From a virus: a stretch of DNA of 64,000 nt. A program made the position numbers and the translations under genes. Of this stretch, positions 39,801 through 49,170 are shown one piece after another. The DNA is taken from IMG/VR virus record IMGVR_UViG_3300047552_000145, positions 1 to 64,000 of that record; one strand, given 5' to 3'. Each line of letters begins with the position of its first letter. Within the stretch, counting starts at the first letter, position 1. The notes beneath the pieces were generated by a model that was given only the letters and a program-made list of their open reading frames with translations, did no database searches and was not told the origin of the DNA.

Positions 39801-40311
39801 TTCAGCTTGTTTTATCGTTCAAGCTCCTGTTAATATCCAAAGATTCTCTAAAGACGAGGATCTATACATTGAACGTATTACTCACCCAGATATTGAATGG
39901 GCACCTTCTCTATTGTTGAATACTGGCGATTTTATTTGGACAGACGAAAGAATCTATGCTGTTGCTGAAGGTGGCGTTGCGGGTTCTTCTGCTCCCACTT
40001 CTACAACTGGCACTGAAACAAACGGTTTCGCGAAGTTAAACTATGTTGGCTCAACTAAACAGAAAAAGCGTTACAGAATCGTTTCTCTATCTTCTGCCTT
40101 TGCCTTGGTTCAATCCCTGGATAGCGATATCCCAGAGTCTAATGACGTATTCATTAGAACTAGTAACATCTCTGACAACTTTACTGCTATTTCTGTTGGT
40201 ATGCCCAACTTTGATAAGTTCTCTGGTCAGGTATTGTACATCGACAACAAACAAGGTTTCACTCCATCTGGCGATGAAACTATCACACTACGAACAATTG
40301 TTCAATTTTAA
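36874..40311 (+). CDS. 8: baseplate wedge protein gp8 enlarged by glycine-rich repeats
   Basis: T4 gp8 is 334 residues; this one has 1145. The gp8 parts are recognisable: VVKRRDW near residue 80, FYVVTDEYNVYKCLDNN and TIDGYIWKFMYNIP...TDEYIPVV (about 185-265), and the terminal GQVLYIDNKQGFTPSGDETITLRTIVQF. Inserted at about 100-178 and about 268-900 are many copies of a unit of about 35-40 residues, roughly G-x-GYT-x-PPTV-x-I-GGGGSGATA-x-A-V-x-G-x-I-x-x-V. They should form a long beta-structure projecting from the wedge. One unit also occurs in the gp7-like protein. Confidence 0.85.
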   Translation: MADTKLVKSILFKALAEGVYRDVVTKSSSYYYFLGQTLQWVDENNPPSPVDSLTYDHEVRNEIITIKEIKPSDVAFVVKRRDWASDVVYDMYDDRYSDEVLGLNITSGGAGYINLNDISITIEGGGGSGATAVVSELTGSSISGVVLTNPGTGYTSEPTVTVTSASGTGCVMKAVIGISSTGVQKIEQAAFYVVTDEYNVYKCLDNNNGALSKVKPSGTQLDPIKTIDGYIWKFMYNIPINLRNKFYTDEYIPVVSALTNHFYSNGTIDNVYITNRGENYSSAIVSVTGDGYRESDPILITRATVVNEGTGYSEGATIEFAPPFTSFSPYIPSGSVNLGQIIKNSYDDFYEVSTPGQMGPVQPSHKFGTVLSGTSALKYRGTTMRGTLTLRNDKNITAINILSGGSAYTLPPIISVDDPTGQGVQATAIIGDSSISSITIDNNSSNHNYVSPILTVVGGGGSGAILQPVLVNGDIDEVVVVSGGQGYTEVPTIRIEDVSGAGCTMTAVLSGSPILEILVVDGGEGYTDPEVVITPAPGDVGFGAIAAATVETGVIDDVSLVGSVREVVLISSGSGYLKPPEVTISGGGGNYAVVRSKLYADKVISTNVINAGENYLGTPDVTFGTPWSQGLEVYTNDQFSNGSNLYTVVEGGFFGHVSPSWNSGTQYTSVPWAATTEVFEGETVYQEISGVKHLYLILEDGYTSTTSPDFTSGDGAGATYGVGLRYVGIVASLRRDGSVATGYAVMRYGAGYSVTPAVNIIDPNGSGAEINFFTAKSEAKISAITENGQIIYLVIDDPGVGYTKATLSVTGDGQGALLTADLSLGAISSQQANNEILTPAGTIDAIAIVSGGYSYGVANILIEGDGTGATAKAIIDPITQAITKVQIVTRGEGYTYANIKVIGNGSGANLRAIISPYGGHGKSSPEELYATNLMFYTNISNDLNQGVVVGNDYRQVGIIKDPRVFDGFERFQGSLGSACFIVQAPVNIQRFSKDEDLYIERITHPDIEWAPSLLLNTGDFIWTDERIYAVAEGGVAGSSAPTSTTGTETNGFAKLNYVGSTKQKKRYRIVSLSSAFALVQSLDSDIPESNDVFIRTSNISDNFTAISVGMPNFDKFSGQVLYIDNKQGFTPSGDETITLRTIVQF

Positions 40312-40315
40312 TACA

Positions 40316-40322
40316 CTAAATA
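40316..40322 (+). promoter_or_regulatory. late-promoter-like box CTAAATA
   Basis: CTAAATAATAGAG, 38-44 bases before ATG 40360 and just after the gp8 stop; spacing fits a late promoter for the giant structural gene. Confidence 0.5.
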
Positions 40323-40359
40323 ATAGAGTTATTGTTTAACTTTTAAAGAGACAAAAAGA

Positions 40360-43300
40360 ATGGCACTTGATTTTAACACAGAACCGTACTTTGACGATTA
40401 CGACGCTAAGAAAGACTTTTATCGCGTTCTGTTCCGCCCGAGCTATGCGGTGCAGGCACGTGAACTTACACAATTGCAGACGATTCTGCAAAATCAAGTT
40501 TCTCGTTTCGGCGATCACGTATTTAAAAATGGTTCTCAAGTAATCCCAGGTTCAGTGAACGTAGATAATAAGGTTCACTTCATTAAACTTGAGCAGTTTA
40601 CAGGTACGGTTGATGTTTCCACTTATATTGAAACATTCAAGAACAAGATTATCACTGGAGAAACATCTGGTGTTAAAATGCGTGTTCTTGACACTTCTGG
40701 TGGTTCTGCAGTTGTTGATCAACTGAACGTACCAACTCTATACTGTAAGATTGAAGGTACTGCCGACGATACTATTACTAATCGTTTGCAACCAGGCGAA
40801 AACATTATCGCTTACACTGAAGATAACTTAATCTCCACAAACTTCCGTCTAACGGAAGACCAACTTACAGATATTACAGCTGTTATTAAGTTGACTGGTT
40901 CTGCTTCCGAGACTCCAACAACTTATACTAATAACGCTTCTTCTGACGTTATCGGTTACGGTTACAGCGTCGACGTTGGTGCTGGTATTTACTACGTTGA
41001 TGGAACTTTCGTTCGTAACGACGATCTAAAATTATATGTAAGCCGATTCAACAACACGCCAACTTGCCGTGTTGGTTTCAAAGTAACTGAAGAAACAGTT
41101 GCACCAGAAGATGATGAATCTATCTTAGACAACGCCACTGGTTCTTACAACTTCGCGGCACCTGGCGCACACCGTTATAAAATATCTCTATCTCTAGTTA
41201 AGCTACCGCTGACTGGTAAGGATACATTCAAGTTTGTTGAACTAGTTCGTATCGTTGATGGTCGCGTCCACCAGAAAATTACAAATAGTTCTTACGCCGA
41301 ACTAGAGAAGTCTCTCGCTCGTCGTACATATGATGAGTCTGGTAACTATGAAGTTAACAAGTTTAAGTTATCTGTTCGTGAACACCTGAATGATGGTATC
41401 AACCAAGGTATCTACACCCCATTAGCTGATGGTACACTTCCAATCGAAGGTGTTACTTATGGTGATGAGAACAAATTCTGTCTAGTTGTAGATCCAGGCA
41501 AAGCATATATCCAAGGTTATGAGATTGAATCTTCAGCCTCTCAATTTGTTAACTTCAACAAAGCTCGCGAGATTAATGGAGTTGAGGGTAATCACATCCA
41601 ACGTACTGATCAACAAACTGTTGGTCTAAATCTTGGTAGCTATGTAGAAATTAAGAATCTTTATAATATTCCAGATATCCTGAACTATGAAAAGGTATAT
41701 CTAACAAAAGTTCTACAACCACGTGTTGCTCAAGCAACATGTACAGTTAACCCATCAACAGGCGCATTGACGTCAGTTACTTTGGTTGATGGCGGTTCTG
41801 GTTATACTGCTGGATGGGATGAAAGCACTCCAGGATGGGCTACTCACTTTTCTGTTGTTTACAGAACTAGTAACGCACCAACAACTCCAGCTAAACTAAA
41901 CGTAACTGTAACAAACGGTAAGATTACTAACATTGCTATCGCGGATGCTGGCGCAGGATATAGTGCTTCTGTTCCACCTGAAATCCGCTTAGACTACAAC
42001 TCTAACATACCACTCGGCATTCAACCATCACAATCTAACATTGTAGGTACTGCACGTGTTAGAGGTATTCAACTATCTGATATTGATGCTTCTATTCCAA
42101 CTAATTCTGTATACAAACTAGGTTTGTTTGACATTAAGATGTTCGAAGGGCAGTCTTTCGAGCGTGATGTTAAATCTGTGGTTGGTTTAGGTGTTACTGA
42201 GAATTTCGCTTGCGATATTTCACCATCAACATATGCAATTCCAGGAACTGCTTCTTCAACTTCTGGTAACACTATTGTTACAGGTCAAGGAACAGTTTTC
42301 AACTCAACAATTAAGGTTGGGGACATTGTATTCTTGAATGATGTTTTCATTGGAACTGTTGCTACAACATCAGGTACTGTTAACGGCACTGAGCTTGGAA
42401 ACTTTGCATTCCAATTGTCTGGTAACGCACCAGTAAGTATTGCAAACGCACGTATCACAGTATTCAGCACTAAGCTAAACCTACCAACTTTTGAATCTTT
42501 ACTATTCCCAGTTGGTCAAAACAACATCAAGACTCTACGTGGCTACTTGAACGGCGCTGATAGTTTCAAGAACAGCAGCATCATCGTTCGCCGTCAGTTT
42601 GAAGTTCGTTCTTCTACAAGTAACTCTGTAACTTGGGATCTAACTGCTGACAATGAAAACTTCTTGTCTGATCAAGATGATTCTAACTACTTGTTAGTCA
42701 ACGTTGATTCTGGTCTTCCAGTTTACTGGACAGTTGATGATACTTCTAAGGTTTATGTTTCTTTCGACAACGACGAGAATCGTACAGAAGTTACATTTAA
42801 CAACGTTCCACCAGGACAGAACTATTACTTGATCGCTTCTGTTCTTCAATATTCTAACTCTGCCCAAGAAGCTGTTAAGTCTCTGAACAAGACAGGTTCT
42901 ATGGAGATCGAGAACAAGAAGATTGTAAACTCAAATACTATTGATTTGGCGCACGCTGACATCTTCAAACTAGTAAGCGTTGAAATGACGCCAGACGATG
43001 GTACTTACACTTTCAACGAAGATAACGTTGTAGATATTACTGATCGTTATACTTTGGACAACGGTCAACGTTCTTCTTACTACACTTATGGCGCATTGAA
43101 CCTGAAGCCAGGACAACCTGTACCAAATGGTCCAATCCGTATTAAGTACTGGTATTTCACTTATTCTAAGTCTGGCGGCAACGGTGGTAACTACTTCTCT
43201 GTAGACTCATATACTATCGGCACAAACGGAGTTAAGTATGAAGAAATCCCATCATACTTCACAACAGACGCTGTGACTGGTAAGACTAAAGAAGTTAGTT

Positions 43301-46300
43301 TGACTGACGTTGTTGACTTCCGTCCAGTTCTAACTGCACCTTCTGCTAACGCATGGAACCCAGAGCTACCTATGCTTGGTTCTGATATGGCTTGCCCTCG
43401 TGCAAACTATGTTGGTCGTATCGATAAAGTTGCTCTTGACTCTTTCGGTAAGTTTAACATCATCACTGGCGTTCCTGCTGAAATCCCTAAAGAACCAGAT
43501 GATCCAAAAGAAGGTATGGTTCTTGCAACAGTTACAGTTCCACCATACACTAAGTCTGTTAAAGACGTCACTGTTACTCAACGAGACAATCGTCGTTACA
43601 CAATGCGCGATATTGGTCGTTTAGAACGTCGTATCAACAAACTAGAATATTATGTAACTCTTTCTCTACTTGAGAAGGATACTGCTCAACTTTCTATCGT
43701 TGACGAGACTACTGGTCTAGATCGTTTCAAGAACGGTTTTATCGTTGACCAATTTACTGGTCACGGTGTCGGTGATGTTAAACATGAAGACTATCGCGTG
43801 TCAGTTGATTCTAAGAATAAGATTCTACGCCCAATGCACTACACTAACGCAGTTGAGTTGGTTGAAGACTTAACTTCTGGTGCTGACCGTGCTAACAAGA
43901 CTTACCAAAAAACTGGTGACCTTATCACCCTTCCATATGCTGAACAAGATTATATCTTCAACGCCAATGCTACACGCACAATGGACGTTCGCGCAATCTC
44001 TATGGGTGCATTCAAAGGTCAAGTTCAGTTGTATCCAGAAGGTGACAACTGGAAGTCTGTAAACCGTCGTCCAGACCTAACTGTTGTTGACGATAACAAC
44101 TACGATGCGATCAAGTTTATCGCTGACTATACTGGCGTGACTGGTACTGATTGGAATGAGTGGCAAACTCACTGGACTTCAATCACAACTACAACATCAG
44201 AATATCGCTCTGGCAACACTCAGTATGAAGCCACAACTACAAATTACAGTGGTTACAATGACCGTTCTGGTGTAACAACTACTCTAACTTCTTCTGTTAA
44301 CACTCAGTCTTACGGCGACCGTGTTGTGGATATGTCTTATATCCCTTACATGAGAGCAAGACCAGTTACTTTTGTTGCCCAAAACCTGAAGCCAACTACT
44401 CGCTTCTATCCATTCTTTGACAAGATTCCAGTTAAAGAATATGTGAAGCCAGCTGATGTGTTTAAAGTAACACGTGTTTCTAACTCTCTAATGTCTTTTG
44501 AGTTGGCAGATCTTCAAAACAACGTTCTAACTGACGACCCACGCCGTGCGTTTGATGGTACTGTATACAGAACAGTTGTTGGTGAAACTGGTAGCCGTGT
44601 TGAGCCAGCGTTTGGTTTTGGTGATGTTATTGCAAACACAACTCACACTGCAATCAACATTGTTTCTATCGCTAACCTAACTTCCCCAGCTACAACATTC
44701 ACAATGGTTGTATCTGACACTAGCAACTTGTTTGTTGGTAACCACGTTGTTCTTTACAACCTAAACTACCACAACTCAACTCCAGTTACACGTTGGCAAG
44801 ATTACTCTGGTACAGTTATTCCAGTAAGTAATAAACTTATCAATCCAGCTGCAAGCTCTAAACAACTTAACTTGAAAACTTTCAAGATTGTTGGCATCAA
44901 CGGTGGCACTTTAACTCTTGGTAACATTGATGGTTCTTCCATCGAAGCGTTTGATGCGTATTCTACTGCATCATATGACGATAACCAAAGAGGTCGTTTA
45001 TACCGTTTGAAGGCTTCTGGTGTCGTTGCTTATGGTGGAACAATTCACAGTTCAGATACTATTGGACCAATCCAACAAGATATTCACATCGTTAACATCA
45101 AGAACGGTTTTGGTGTCGGTGAAACATTAACTGGTACTGTTACAATTGGTTCTACTGGTAACTATAACGGTTTTGTTGTTAATGAGATCAATGGCGCGAC
45201 TACTGGCTTCACTATGAAGAGTATCGGCGATCACAATACAACTGACGTTGACGGTTCTGTTGTTGGTGTATTCTTTATCCCAGAAACTGATGCTTTGGCA
45301 TTCCGTACTGGCGAGCGTACATTCAAACTAACAGATAACCTATCTGATAGTAGCGCACAGTTCGACTCTTCAGGTTCTGCTGTTTACTACGCACAAGGTA
45401 TCGCTCTTGACAAAGAACGTACTGTTGTTTCTACTCGTGCTGCGCAGTTTATCCAATCTGCTGCATACGAAAACACACGCGACCAAGGTCTACCACCAGT
45501 TCGCCGTTCTACAACTTCTACTCGTGTTCTATACCAATATAGCACTGACCCATTGGCTCAGACTTTCGTGGTTAACAATCCAGGTGGTGCGTTTGTAACT
45601 TCTATTGACCTATACTTCTCTGAAGCTGGTCGTCGTCCAGTTGCTCTAGAACTTCGCCCAACTGATAATGGCGTTCCTTCTTCTACTAAGGTTATTCCGT
45701 TCTCTCAAGTTGTAAGAACTCCTTCTGAGATCGTTGTTTCTGAAGACAGCTCTAAACCAACTCAGTTCAAGTTCAGATCTCCAATCTATCTACAAGATAA
45801 CGAAACTTATGCGTTCGTTGTTATGACTGACGAGCCAGGTGCCCAAATGTGGGTTTCTGAGATGGGTCAGAAGGATATCTTGACAGGTAACACTATTGCT
45901 GGACAACCTCTAACTGGTTCTCTGTATGCTTCTCAGAACGCCCAAGAATGGGAAATCCATACTCTATTGGATATTAAGTTCGTCTTGCGCACAGCTAAGT
46001 TTAACACTAACGTTCAATCTGAACTGTTCTTGAAGAACTCACCACCAGATAACATTGGTCTAGATAGCAATCCATTCACTATTACTAATGGTGTGACGAA
46101 GGTTCGCATTAAAGCTAGAAATCATGGTTTAATGGCTGGCCAAACTGTAACTATCAGCGGTGTACCGCAAGGTTTCCATGGTTCGATTGATTTAACAAAG
46201 GGTATCCCAGATACCATGTTGAATGCTACGCATACAGTATTGTCTGAAGGTCTAGATAAAGATAGCTTTATCATTCAACTGACTACAACTGAAGCTGGCT

Positions 46301-47694
46301 CTGGTAACAACCTATTGTCTGGAACAACTGCAGACTTTACTACTGGTCAATATGGTGGAAATTCTGTTTCCATTACACGTGGTCTATTCATGGACGACTT
46401 ATATTTAAAGACTTCAGACTTGGTGTTCACTGATACCAAGATTGACTACTATGCTAAGACAATGAACACTAATAGTGTCATCGGTTCTTATCTACCAGTT
46501 GTTGCAAATAGTGATAATAACTTTACCACACGCATGATGATCCCTGCATTAGAAAATTATAATACTGTTAATAACGTTAAGGTGGCTCCTCTGCAAATTA
46601 AAGCAGTTATGTCTTCATCTAACCCTAACGTGTCTCCAGTTATCGACTTACAACAATTGTCTGGTTTCGCGGTTTCTAATTTGATCAACAATACTTCTGC
46701 TTCTGAATTGAACGTTGCTGATATTGATACTCGTGTGTTGTTAACTGCAAACGATATCGTAACTGCCGACACGGAAGAACAAGGTACTGGTAATCTTACA
46801 ACAGCTAGCACTTCTAGCACTTCTATCACTGGTACTGATACATTGTTTAGATCTCAAGTATTCCCAGGTAACAAACTATACAGAAAGAGCGATAACCAAC
46901 TAATTGGTACTGTTTCTACTGTTAGCGGAACTGTTGATACTAGCTTAACTCTTACTGCTAACTCCCTAATTGATATTAGCGGTGCAACTGAGTTTATCAT
47001 TCAAGCTAACCCAACTCTATCTTTCGCGAATAACGCTGATGGATTAGGTAAGATTAGCACTAACATTGATACTGCAGATAACCTATTGTCTTCAGCGAGC
47101 GTTGGTAAGGTAATGATTATCACTGGTGTTGACGGTGATGCTGTATCTCCAAAACTAATCGACGGTACTTACACAATTACTGATGTTCAAGTTATCGAAG
47201 ACAGAACTGTTTATGCTGGTAACTCTGAAGGTGATATCTGTATCATTACTCTAGATCGCGGTTTCGGTACTACTGCCACTATCGACATGATCACTGACGG
47301 TAATTTCAATATCTCTATCTTGGATAAATATGTTGATGATACTGCACCATATGGAGCTTCTAACAATGCTAACTACATTACAAGAACTCTATCTCTAGCT
47401 GAACCAGCGGAAGTTATCAAAGTTATTTTTGATGCAAATATTCCAAACAGCACTGAGATCAAGGTGTATTACAGAACTTGGACTGGCAACGACGTTGATT
47501 TGAGAAAGCTACGTTGGAATGATACTGGTTACGTGAGCGATGCTAAAGACGTAAGTAGCGATTTCGTTGAACGTGAAATCACTAAGTCTGGTGTCCCATC
47601 ATTCAACAACGTACAAATCAAAATTGTTATGAAGTCTACTAGACCTGTTGCTGTTCCTAAGATTAAAAACCTAAGAGTATTGGCGCTTACATAA
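40360..47694 (+). CDS. giant baseplate/fibre protein with DUF4815-like N-terminal region
   Basis: A 2444-residue protein. The N-terminus MALDFNTEPYFDDYDAKKDFYRVLFRPSYAVQARELTQLQTILQNQVSRFGDHVFKNGSQVIPGSV is the start of the DUF4815-type proteins of aquatic T4-like phages. One glycine-rich gp8-like unit lies at about 465-535 (LVDGGSGYT...). Central blocks QRDNRRYTMRDIGRLERRINKLEYYVTLSLLEK (helical) and VDMSYIPYMRARPVTFVAQNLKPTTRFYPFFD are typical of the family. The C-terminal half is beta-rich. It fills the gp9-gp11 region of T4 and probably links baseplate to fibres. Confidence 0.82.
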   Translation: MALDFNTEPYFDDYDAKKDFYRVLFRPSYAVQARELTQLQTILQNQVSRFGDHVFKNGSQVIPGSVNVDNKVHFIKLEQFTGTVDVSTYIETFKNKIITGETSGVKMRVLDTSGGSAVVDQLNVPTLYCKIEGTADDTITNRLQPGENIIAYTEDNLISTNFRLTEDQLTDITAVIKLTGSASETPTTYTNNASSDVIGYGYSVDVGAGIYYVDGTFVRNDDLKLYVSRFNNTPTCRVGFKVTEETVAPEDDESILDNATGSYNFAAPGAHRYKISLSLVKLPLTGKDTFKFVELVRIVDGRVHQKITNSSYAELEKSLARRTYDESGNYEVNKFKLSVREHLNDGINQGIYTPLADGTLPIEGVTYGDENKFCLVVDPGKAYIQGYEIESSASQFVNFNKAREINGVEGNHIQRTDQQTVGLNLGSYVEIKNLYNIPDILNYEKVYLTKVLQPRVAQATCTVNPSTGALTSVTLVDGGSGYTAGWDESTPGWATHFSVVYRTSNAPTTPAKLNVTVTNGKITNIAIADAGAGYSASVPPEIRLDYNSNIPLGIQPSQSNIVGTARVRGIQLSDIDASIPTNSVYKLGLFDIKMFEGQSFERDVKSVVGLGVTENFACDISPSTYAIPGTASSTSGNTIVTGQGTVFNSTIKVGDIVFLNDVFIGTVATTSGTVNGTELGNFAFQLSGNAPVSIANARITVFSTKLNLPTFESLLFPVGQNNIKTLRGYLNGADSFKNSSIIVRRQFEVRSSTSNSVTWDLTADNENFLSDQDDSNYLLVNVDSGLPVYWTVDDTSKVYVSFDNDENRTEVTFNNVPPGQNYYLIASVLQYSNSAQEAVKSLNKTGSMEIENKKIVNSNTIDLAHADIFKLVSVEMTPDDGTYTFNEDNVVDITDRYTLDNGQRSSYYTYGALNLKPGQPVPNGPIRIKYWYFTYSKSGGNGGNYFSVDSYTIGTNGVKYEEIPSYFTTDAVTGKTKEVSLTDVVDFRPVLTAPSANAWNPELPMLGSDMACPRANYVGRIDKVALDSFGKFNIITGVPAEIPKEPDDPKEGMVLATVTVPPYTKSVKDVTVTQRDNRRYTMRDIGRLERRINKLEYYVTLSLLEKDTAQLSIVDETTGLDRFKNGFIVDQFTGHGVGDVKHEDYRVSVDSKNKILRPMHYTNAVELVEDLTSGADRANKTYQKTGDLITLPYAEQDYIFNANATRTMDVRAISMGAFKGQVQLYPEGDNWKSVNRRPDLTVVDDNNYDAIKFIADYTGVTGTDWNEWQTHWTSITTTTSEYRSGNTQYEATTTNYSGYNDRSGVTTTLTSSVNTQSYGDRVVDMSYIPYMRARPVTFVAQNLKPTTRFYPFFDKIPVKEYVKPADVFKVTRVSNSLMSFELADLQNNVLTDDPRRAFDGTVYRTVVGETGSRVEPAFGFGDVIANTTHTAINIVSIANLTSPATTFTMVVSDTSNLFVGNHVVLYNLNYHNSTPVTRWQDYSGTVIPVSNKLINPAASSKQLNLKTFKIVGINGGTLTLGNIDGSSIEAFDAYSTASYDDNQRGRLYRLKASGVVAYGGTIHSSDTIGPIQQDIHIVNIKNGFGVGETLTGTVTIGSTGNYNGFVVNEINGATTGFTMKSIGDHNTTDVDGSVVGVFFIPETDALAFRTGERTFKLTDNLSDSSAQFDSSGSAVYYAQGIALDKERTVVSTRAAQFIQSAAYENTRDQGLPPVRRSTTSTRVLYQYSTDPLAQTFVVNNPGGAFVTSIDLYFSEAGRRPVALELRPTDNGVPSSTKVIPFSQVVRTPSEIVVSEDSSKPTQFKFRSPIYLQDNETYAFVVMTDEPGAQMWVSEMGQKDILTGNTIAGQPLTGSLYASQNAQEWEIHTLLDIKFVLRTAKFNTNVQSELFLKNSPPDNIGLDSNPFTITNGVTKVRIKARNHGLMAGQTVTISGVPQGFHGSIDLTKGIPDTMLNATHTVLSEGLDKDSFIIQLTTTEAGSGNNLLSGTTADFTTGQYGGNSVSITRGLFMDDLYLKTSDLVFTDTKIDYYAKTMNTNSVIGSYLPVVANSDNNFTTRMMIPALENYNTVNNVKVAPLQIKAVMSSSNPNVSPVIDLQQLSGFAVSNLINNTSASELNVADIDTRVLLTANDIVTADTEEQGTGNLTTASTSSTSITGTDTLFRSQVFPGNKLYRKSDNQLIGTVSTVSGTVDTSLTLTANSLIDISGATEFIIQANPTLSFANNADGLGKISTNIDTADNLLSSASVGKVMIITGVDGDAVSPKLIDGTYTITDVQVIEDRTVYAGNSEGDICIITLDRGFGTTATIDMITDGNFNISILDKYVDDTAPYGASNNANYITRTLSLAEPAEVIKVIFDANIPNSTEIKVYYRTWTGNDVDLRKLRWNDTGYVSDAKDVSSDFVEREITKSGVPSFNNVQIKIVMKSTRPVAVPKIKNLRVLALT

Positions 47695-47695
47695 A

Positions 47696-47944
47696 ATGAG
47701 TTTAGAAAAAGTTGAGGGATATACCCATCTTAGAAAAGACACCTCCTCTGGAGGTGTCGTAAATATTGATAAAAAGTCTTTCGCTTCATATAAGACGCAA
47801 AGACTTTTTGCTCTTCAAAAACAAGAAGAAACTAAACATACAATTGATTCTGTAACTAAGTTAGAAACAGAAATAAATAATATCAAGAGCGACATGCAAG
47901 ACATCAAGGTTATGTTGATGTCATTACTAGAAAAAGGTAAATAA
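47696..47944 (+). CDS. small coiled-coil structural protein
   Basis: An 82-residue protein: MSLEKVEGYTHLRKDTSSGGVVNIDKKSFASYKTQRL and a C-terminal heptad segment (DSVTKLETEINNIKSDMQDIKVMLMSLLEKG). Proteins with the same N-terminal pattern follow the giant gene in related phages. It may be a trimeric fibre connector. The coding sequence contains a perfect 9-base-pair hairpin at 47738-47758. Confidence 0.72.
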   Translation: MSLEKVEGYTHLRKDTSSGGVVNIDKKSFASYKTQRLFALQKQEETKHTIDSVTKLETEINNIKSDMQDIKVMLMSLLEKGK

Positions 47945-49167
47945 TGGCTATCATTCACTTAAGACAAGATAAAGAAAGACCCCTTACAATTGAAGAGGTT
48001 GATTCTAATTTTGATTCTTTAAACCAAGAAGTTGCACAAAAGCTAGATACTGTCACATTCACCGCAGAAAACATTCTAAATTTATTAGAACCTGTCTCTG
48101 GTGTAGATTCAACAGTTGATGCCAAGAAACTTCAAGGATATCTACCAAGCCGAACATCTCAACCAAATACCGTTGCAATTAGAGATTCTCTTTCTAACAT
48201 CTACGCTAACCAGTTTTATGGTGTGCACGTTGGTGCTGTTCTTGGAAACGTTACTGGTAATTTGGTTGGTACTGTAACAGGTAACGCATCAAACGTTGAT
48301 GGCGTTGTTCAAATTGAGCACGGTGGTACTGGAGCTTCTAACGTATCTAACGCAAGAAACAACCTTGGTCTTGGTAACGTGGCTGTTCAAAACAAGAACG
48401 CCATTGACATTACTGGCGGTACAATTACTGGTATTACAGATATTACTGTTGCTGATGGTGGTACAGGAGCTTCAACTGCTTCTGGCGCTCGTTCAAACCT
48501 TGGTTTAGTTATTGGTTCTGATGTTCAAGCCTACGCTGCTACTTTGTCAGGTTTGTCTGCAACGAGCGGTGATGGTTTCTTAATTAGAACTACAACAAAC
48601 TCTGCGGTTGTTCGTAAGTTTGTTGCGGGTAACTCTATTGACCTTACAAATGCAACTGGTGTTGGTGGTGATATCAATATTGGCGTCACACTAGCACCTT
48701 CATTCAGCAGTATTACTAAAGTTGGCACAAACGGTTCTGGTGACCTTGGCCAAAGTGGTAATCGTTGGGGTACTATCTGGGCGCAACAACTAGCCCTTGG
48801 TCACGGCAATGCCGTTGAAGGTGGCGGCATTTATGCTACTGGTAACATTGTAGCGTATTACTCTGATGAAAGATTAAAGACTAAACTCGGAACAATCGAG
48901 AATGCTCTTGACAAGATTGAACAACTTGAAGGTTTTTATTACGAGGCTAATGAGACTGCTCAAGAACTTGGTTATAAAGCTAAACGAGAAGTTGGCGTTT
49001 CTGCTCAAAAGACTCAGGGTGTTCTACCTGAGATTGTACACCCAGCAGCGATTGATAATAAATACTTAACAGTTGATTATGACCGTTTTGCTCCATTGTT
49101 CATCGAAGGTATTAAAGAACTTCGTGCAGAGCTTCGTTCAATCAAGAAACATATTGGGATGGAGTAA
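47944..49167 (+). CDS. tail fibre with C-terminal S74 autochaperone
   Basis: The 407-residue fibre begins MAIIHLRQDKERPLTIEEVDSNFDSLNQEVAQKLD, has repeated shaft units (GGTGASNVSNARNNLGLGNVA, GGTGASTASGARSNLGLVIG) and ends in an intramolecular chaperone: YYSDERLKTKLGTIENALDKIEQLEGFYYEAN...GVSAQKTQGVLPEIV. The SDxRLK motif holds the Ser used for self-cleavage after trimer folding. Likely a host-recognition fibre. It overlaps the coiled-coil gene (ATAATGG). Confidence 0.87.
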   Translation: MAIIHLRQDKERPLTIEEVDSNFDSLNQEVAQKLDTVTFTAENILNLLEPVSGVDSTVDAKKLQGYLPSRTSQPNTVAIRDSLSNIYANQFYGVHVGAVLGNVTGNLVGTVTGNASNVDGVVQIEHGGTGASNVSNARNNLGLGNVAVQNKNAIDITGGTITGITDITVADGGTGASTASGARSNLGLVIGSDVQAYAATLSGLSATSGDGFLIRTTTNSAVVRKFVAGNSIDLTNATGVGGDINIGVTLAPSFSSITKVGTNGSGDLGQSGNRWGTIWAQQLALGHGNAVEGGGIYATGNIVAYYSDERLKTKLGTIENALDKIEQLEGFYYEANETAQELGYKAKREVGVSAQKTQGVLPEIVHPAAIDNKYLTVDYDRFAPLFIEGIKELRAELRSIKKHIGME

Positions 49168-49170
49168 TAG

